Below the pieces are notes generated by a model. That model was not told the DNA's origin, did no database searches, and saw nothing but the letters and a program-made list of their open reading frames with translations. Positions 59,906 to 64,000 of a stretch of DNA of 64,000 nt are shown piece by piece; the first letter of the stretch is position 1; every line of letters begins with the position of its first letter. The translations under genes were made by a program, and so were the position numbers. Source of the stretch: Megamerina dolium (lineage: Eukaryota; Arthropoda; Insecta; Diptera; Megamerinidae); contig OY978528.1 of assembly GCA_963854835.1 (NCBI GenBank), positions 55,528,508 through 55,592,507 on the forward strand. The letters run 5' to 3'.

Positions 59906-62204
59906 TAATTATTTAAACTGATTTTCATTGCCTGTATTGTTTAAATTTATTTAGTTGCATCTTTTGAAAAAACTTGTCTTGTTTCCTTTAGATATGAGAA
60001 AATAATAAAAGCGAGGAAATTTGTTATTTTTAAATGACATTAACAATACAACAATACAACAATGACTGGAATAATATGATTATATTGATATTAATTAATG
60101 TATATTAATAATTTGTTGTTGTTGTTAATGTTAGTTATTATTTCCTGTTGCATTTGCAATACATTTTGCACCACCGTACCACAATTCACAAATGTATTTT
60201 AAATTATTTTTGCCATATTAGGTATAGAAAGGTATGATGTTCAACTTGAAAATGTTGTTTCTGTTATTGTTATAATTGTCGTTCATTACAGCTATTTTGC
60301 TTCTACTATTATGTCTGTACAAAATGGCTCTACTCGGTTGCCTGTTGCCAGGGTATGTATAAGCAAAAAAAAAAAAAAATGCAACATAAAAAAAAGGAAC
60401 AAGCAGAATAAAGTATGGTATGTATATTAAATAGCTGCTAATAAATTTGCGATGCAAAAAATCCCTCTTGCTTTCATTGTTCTATTTATTATTAGTGTTA
60501 TTGTTATAATTCAAATAGCGAAAGCATATGCCATTATATGAATATTTACCATGTGGCTGTTTATGAATTTTATCACTTGCTTGTTGCATGTAATTATAAT
60601 GAAAATTGAAAAAGAAAATAACTACAAAAATTATCATTATTATTCTTGTTTTTGTTTTGTATTTCATTCTATGTTTTTAATTTCACAATGCACGTATTGC
60701 ATGAGCTCATTTCGTTTGCAGTGTCTACAATTGCAACATATTTTTATTTACCACAATTTTCAACACTGTTCATATTGCTATTGGCAATTTAACCAGAAAA
60801 AATAAAAACAACAATAATTTGTATATATACCTAAGGGAATATATAGATGCAACTAGGTACTTGTACTTCGAAGTATAGGGGAGAGTGGCTATTCAAAATT
60901 AATAAAGTAGTAAAACAAAAACAGTATGAACAAAGAGAGTAAACAGAAAAAAAAAATGAAGCAAGACAAAAAGTAAAGCAAAAAGGAGCAAATCGGAAAT
61001 GAAAATATGCAACAAGCAGCAATGCAGCTCCAGCATGCTACAATACGTTGTTACAATGCGAATGGATGTGTGTAACGATGCATATTGCCTCAGTGTATAG
61101 AAATAGCAATAGAAACAGTGGGATAACTAGACTGCATTGGAGTATGTAGCAGGAACCAGTGGTGCGGAGGGTGAATATAACAAAAAACAGCAACAACATT
61201 TATTTGTATACCATAAAATTGAGTAGCGACTAACAACGACTGCGTTGCTGTACTTCATTATGATGCACTTAGTTCAGTACCTATGTGTGTTTGTATGTAG
61301 TGGTATATATATGTGGCTAAATATGCAACAACAAATTCAATATATACTATAAATTTATATATGCCAAATGTACCACCCAAACGCTTCAGGCACTTGGGAT
61401 GTATGTATATCTAACCACTTATTTATGTATTTATATAGTTGAGTACGTAACAGACAGAATTGCTTTAGAAGTTAACACATTTTATGGAATTTCAATTGAA
61501 CAGATTTTCTTTGTGTGTGTAAATGTTGTTGTATGTCTGTATGGAAATGACCAACTTTATATTTCCTCAAGAATATTAGAGTGATGAATTCTGTTTTGAA
61601 GTTATAACTTTATGTCAATATGTTTTTATTTATTTAACTAGCTGACCGTTGCTATATATTTGTGAGAAGAGAGTTGTTTACTATTCAAGGTAAGTGCTGT
61701 ATTTTTGTTTTTACTATTTCAAGTATTTTGTGTGCGAATGCTTTTACCGAATTTGTGTCTTGTTAAAGTAGTTGATATACTTCAAAAAATAATTACTGGA
61801 TTGGTCACTGTGGCACAGTACGATTAGATATATTTAGTCAATATTTCAAATCAGTGAGCTTAACAGTACTTTTTCAGCAAGACTGATATTTGTTCCTCCA
61901 AGCAGTGCCTGCATGTCCATAAGTTATTGGAAATTCTTCTAAATTGACTCTGTCACAAAGTTCGAAATCACAAGAAATCAGCAATTCGGAATTGGCTATC
62001 AAACATACAATGCTTAGTAGAACCTCAATAATAACTGGGTGGCTGAATGAAATGTGATTGAGTTTGTTGCTCGGATTTTTTCCGTTTCACACCAAATAAT
62101 ACTGAACGCAATGATAACTTTAATAGCGATGTTGAAAAGTACTTAGCTGAGTGTCACCAATTATAACTACCTAACTGTCAAAAAATTCACAGGAAATGTA
62201 ATTT
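59906..62204. other. AT-rich intronic DNA, with a possible SINE relic near 61.9 kb
   Basis: No gene is seen. At about 61905-62000 the order TTATTGGAAATTCTTC, CTCTGTCACAAAGTTC, AAATCACAAG and CGGAATTGGCT follows the SINE body, but with heavy divergence, so I give it only as possible. The frames at 60551-60805 and 61399-61584 have no recognised domain. Confidence 0.4.
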
Positions 62205-62289
62205 GCATTACAATTAAAAATCTGAAGTTGGCAAGTTTATTCAGCCATTACCGTCCTCATGCACGTATTCAATGCCTCATTAACAACTC

Positions 62290-63709
62290 AGTGGAAAGTG
62301 GCTGAGATGAAAATGGTTTTAAAACCTGGAAAAATAGGAGGAGATTGCATGTTCTATCGTTTTATTAACTTGCTGCCCATCCTTTCCAAAATATTCGAAG
62401 TTTTGATCATCACCCGCTTAATGCAATAAATTGAGTCCAGGAACATTATTCCCAAACATCAATTTGGGTTTAGAAAATCACAAAGCATTATCGAACAAAT
62501 TCACAGATTAGTTGAAGAAATCCACTTGACTTATGAAAAAAAGGAATACGGCACAGCGGCTTTTCTAGATATTTCGTAAGCCTTCGATAAAGTTTGGTAT
62601 CAGGTCTTATTATACAAAGTTAAAAAACTACGATATTGACGTTAAATATATACCTCATAATAAAATCGTACGTATCGAACTGACATTTTTATATTCAACA
62701 TGCAAAATCTGCACGTCTCTTCACAGTATACACGCTGGAGTACCCCATTTTGTATTCAACCTTTACATCAGACCTGCGTGCTTCTGAAAATTTAGTACTT
62801 GGAACATTCGCTGACGATACAGCTATTTTACCTTCAGATATAAATGCAATTACCGCAACACTACCAGGTCTACAAGCTTAAATCCGCTGTTTTTCGGTAA
62901 AAAAAAAACTTCTCCATGGTTCGTACAAAATGGAAATGGCTTGTTGAGTAACACCTAACTATTCGGCGAGCATTTTTTGCGATTGGGTGTCGTCCTCATC
63001 CAAAAGAGCCTGAAAATCATGGTCCTCAACTTTTCTATTTTCTATTTCACGCTTCTTGTCACTCAAGTCAAAATGGCTTTCTTTGAACCGACGAAACCAG
63101 TCCTGCAAATGGTTTCCGATAGCGCACTGTCACCATAGGCCTCCACAAGCATTCGATGCGACTCAGCAGCAGATTTCTTCAAATTGAAGCAAAAAAGTAA
63201 AGCTTCCCGCATATGCTCTTTTTCTGACACGAAACTAGATATGATTATACGAGGAAAAATGTATATTGTTGTATGAAATCACTGATGATGTTTACTAATT
63301 GCTATAAACAGGTGTCGAACTCATAAATAAAGAGGATGCACAGTCGATAATAGCTCAATATGTTCACTAACGCCATCTGCGAGCAAACAACGGATTTAAG
63401 CTTGTACACCTGGTAAACCTGCAAAACAGTCTCAATAAAGTATCGGAATGGCTAACTCTAACGTCTAACTCTAACTTTGAAATCCTTCAACGCTTGCAAT
63501 CGAAATTACTTCGTATGTTTGTCAATGCTCCATGGTTCGTAACGAACACTCTGCTACATCGTGAACTAAATATTAAAGATGAAATCAAATCATTTGCTAT
63601 TAAATACCGACACCGTATTGAAACGCATTCAAATGATTTGGTATTAAACCGAATGTGTCCTTCAACCAAATTTTTAAGATTGAAAAGAAAAGCAATAAGA
63701 GATTTGTAA
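62290..63709 (+). pseudogene. Jockey-like reverse transcriptase, broken
   Basis: Across several frames, in order: a YRFINLLPILSKIFE-like piece (RT motif region 1), IIPKHQFGFRKSQSIIEQIH, AAFLDIS then a stop where relatives have Gln, AFDKVW (motif A), IHAGVP and GTFADDTAILPSDINAITAT (motif C, FADD). After the mariner the frame continues NLQNSLNKVSEWL. A deletion with an 11-base direct repeat then joins it to FEILQRLQSKLLRMFVNAPW, IKDEIKSFAIKYRHRIETHS and a final LKRKAIRDL stop. The tail from 63494 is one open frame. Several stops and shifts make it dead. Confidence 0.87.
62864..63413 (-). mobile_element. Mariner (mauritiana-like), 550 bp, internally deleted, TA target site
   Basis: The ends are inverted repeats: left CCAGGTCTACAAGCTTAAAT, right the complement of CCAGGTGTACAAGCTTAAAT, both continuing CCG(C/T)TGTT. 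They resemble the Mos1-type CCAGGTGTACAAGT ends. TA occurs on each side (62862-62863 and 63414-63415). On the minus strand there is a transposase N-terminal remnant: WFRRFKESHFDLSDKKREIE, DFQALLDEDDTQSQKMLAE, a stop, then LGVTQQAIS. The catalytic part is missing. Confidence 0.92.
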
Positions 63710-63868
63710 TACTTTTCTTTTTTTTTTTTTTTTGAATATAACAATGGAATTTATTTTTGTATTTGGGTGCCTTAATGGATGCATACCTCGCATGTCTATC
63801 TAGATTTAAGAACTTACAGTTGTAAATAGCTTTTTCAGCATGGTACAATAAACGCGAAGTAAAAAAAA

Positions 63869-64000
63869 GATACAATCCCGTCATATAATTTTCCAAGATA
63901 TTACCAGTCTCTCAAATAGAAATCTGTGCATATAGAATGATAGTATTGTCAGCCCTGACTAGAACTGATGATGAATAAATCATAGATTTGTCCATAGAGA
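63869..64000. other. Unassigned DNA at the right edge
   Basis: No gene or repeat is recognised in the last 130 bases. Confidence 0.4.

Larger units (their letters stand above)
62205..63868 (+). mobile_element. Jockey-like non-LTR retrotransposon, decayed, interrupted by a mariner
   Basis: It starts within the RT domain and runs to the end of ORF2 at 63709. The probable 3' UTR contains a T run (63719-63734), an AATAAA (63847-63852) and a short A run at about 63861-63868. A mariner sits at 62864-63413. It is a different, older copy than the intact element at the left edge. Confidence 0.85.

Overview
The window looks like a 64 kb piece of an AT-rich dipteran genome, probably a higher fly and possibly a tephritid fruit fly; that assignment is an inference. 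The signs are a tRNA-derived SINE family, jockey-, RTE- and RNase H-bearing non-LTR retrotransposons, many decayed mariners, insect-style microsatellites, and one small exon typical of fly Dpr-interacting proteins (DIP/lachesin-like Ig-superfamily neuronal receptors).

The only host exon I can support well is at 4492-4598 on the minus strand. It is 107 bases long with good splice sites and encodes the start of the first Ig domain. The next coding segment is not found to its left and no convincing signal-peptide exon is seen to its right. I therefore read most of the window as one or two very long introns of this gene, in which transposons have accumulated.

Layout, left to right. 1-2357: a minus-strand jockey element with an intact 537-residue gag-like ORF1 and an ORF2 open to the window edge, joined by an ATGA stop-start overlap. 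2.5-11 kb: intron with compound microsatellites, the DIP exon and SINE copies. 11.0-13.0 kb: a 3' fragment of an RTE-like element abutting a decayed mariner with both terminal repeats. 14.6-16.1 kb: a truncated RTE-like element with an internal deletion. 16.55-18.07 kb: a second mariner split by a putative solo LTR with a target duplication. 19.9-22 kb: two oppositely oriented fragments of RNase H-type LINEs. 23.3-24.4 kb: a DNA transposon with terminal inverted repeats and a possible MITE. 25.85-26.2 kb: a LINE reverse-transcriptase tail. 29.3-31 kb: a SINE and RTE-like fragments. 34-35.2 kb: a minus-strand mariner. 40.65-42.3 kb: a SINE next to an RNase H-type LINE. 44.5-45.3 kb: a third mariner, sister to the second. 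47.4-48.3 kb: a SINE and a mariner scrap. 50.6-52 kb: a LINE tail and a degenerate tandem repeat of about 145 bp. 57.9-59.9 kb: a SINE and a rearranged RTE-like copy. 62.2-63.9 kb: a decayed jockey copy interrupted by a 550 bp mariner at a TA site.

No CRISPR array, rRNA, true tRNA gene or bacterial-type operon is present. I found no convincing new functional system. The best second-look items are the apparently young jockey copy, the SINE family with a conserved TTCG-capped hairpin, the two clean nested insertions, and an orphan exon-like block at 53575-53675. Between elements the DNA is AT-rich, and its short open frames are low-complexity or lie antisense to transposons.
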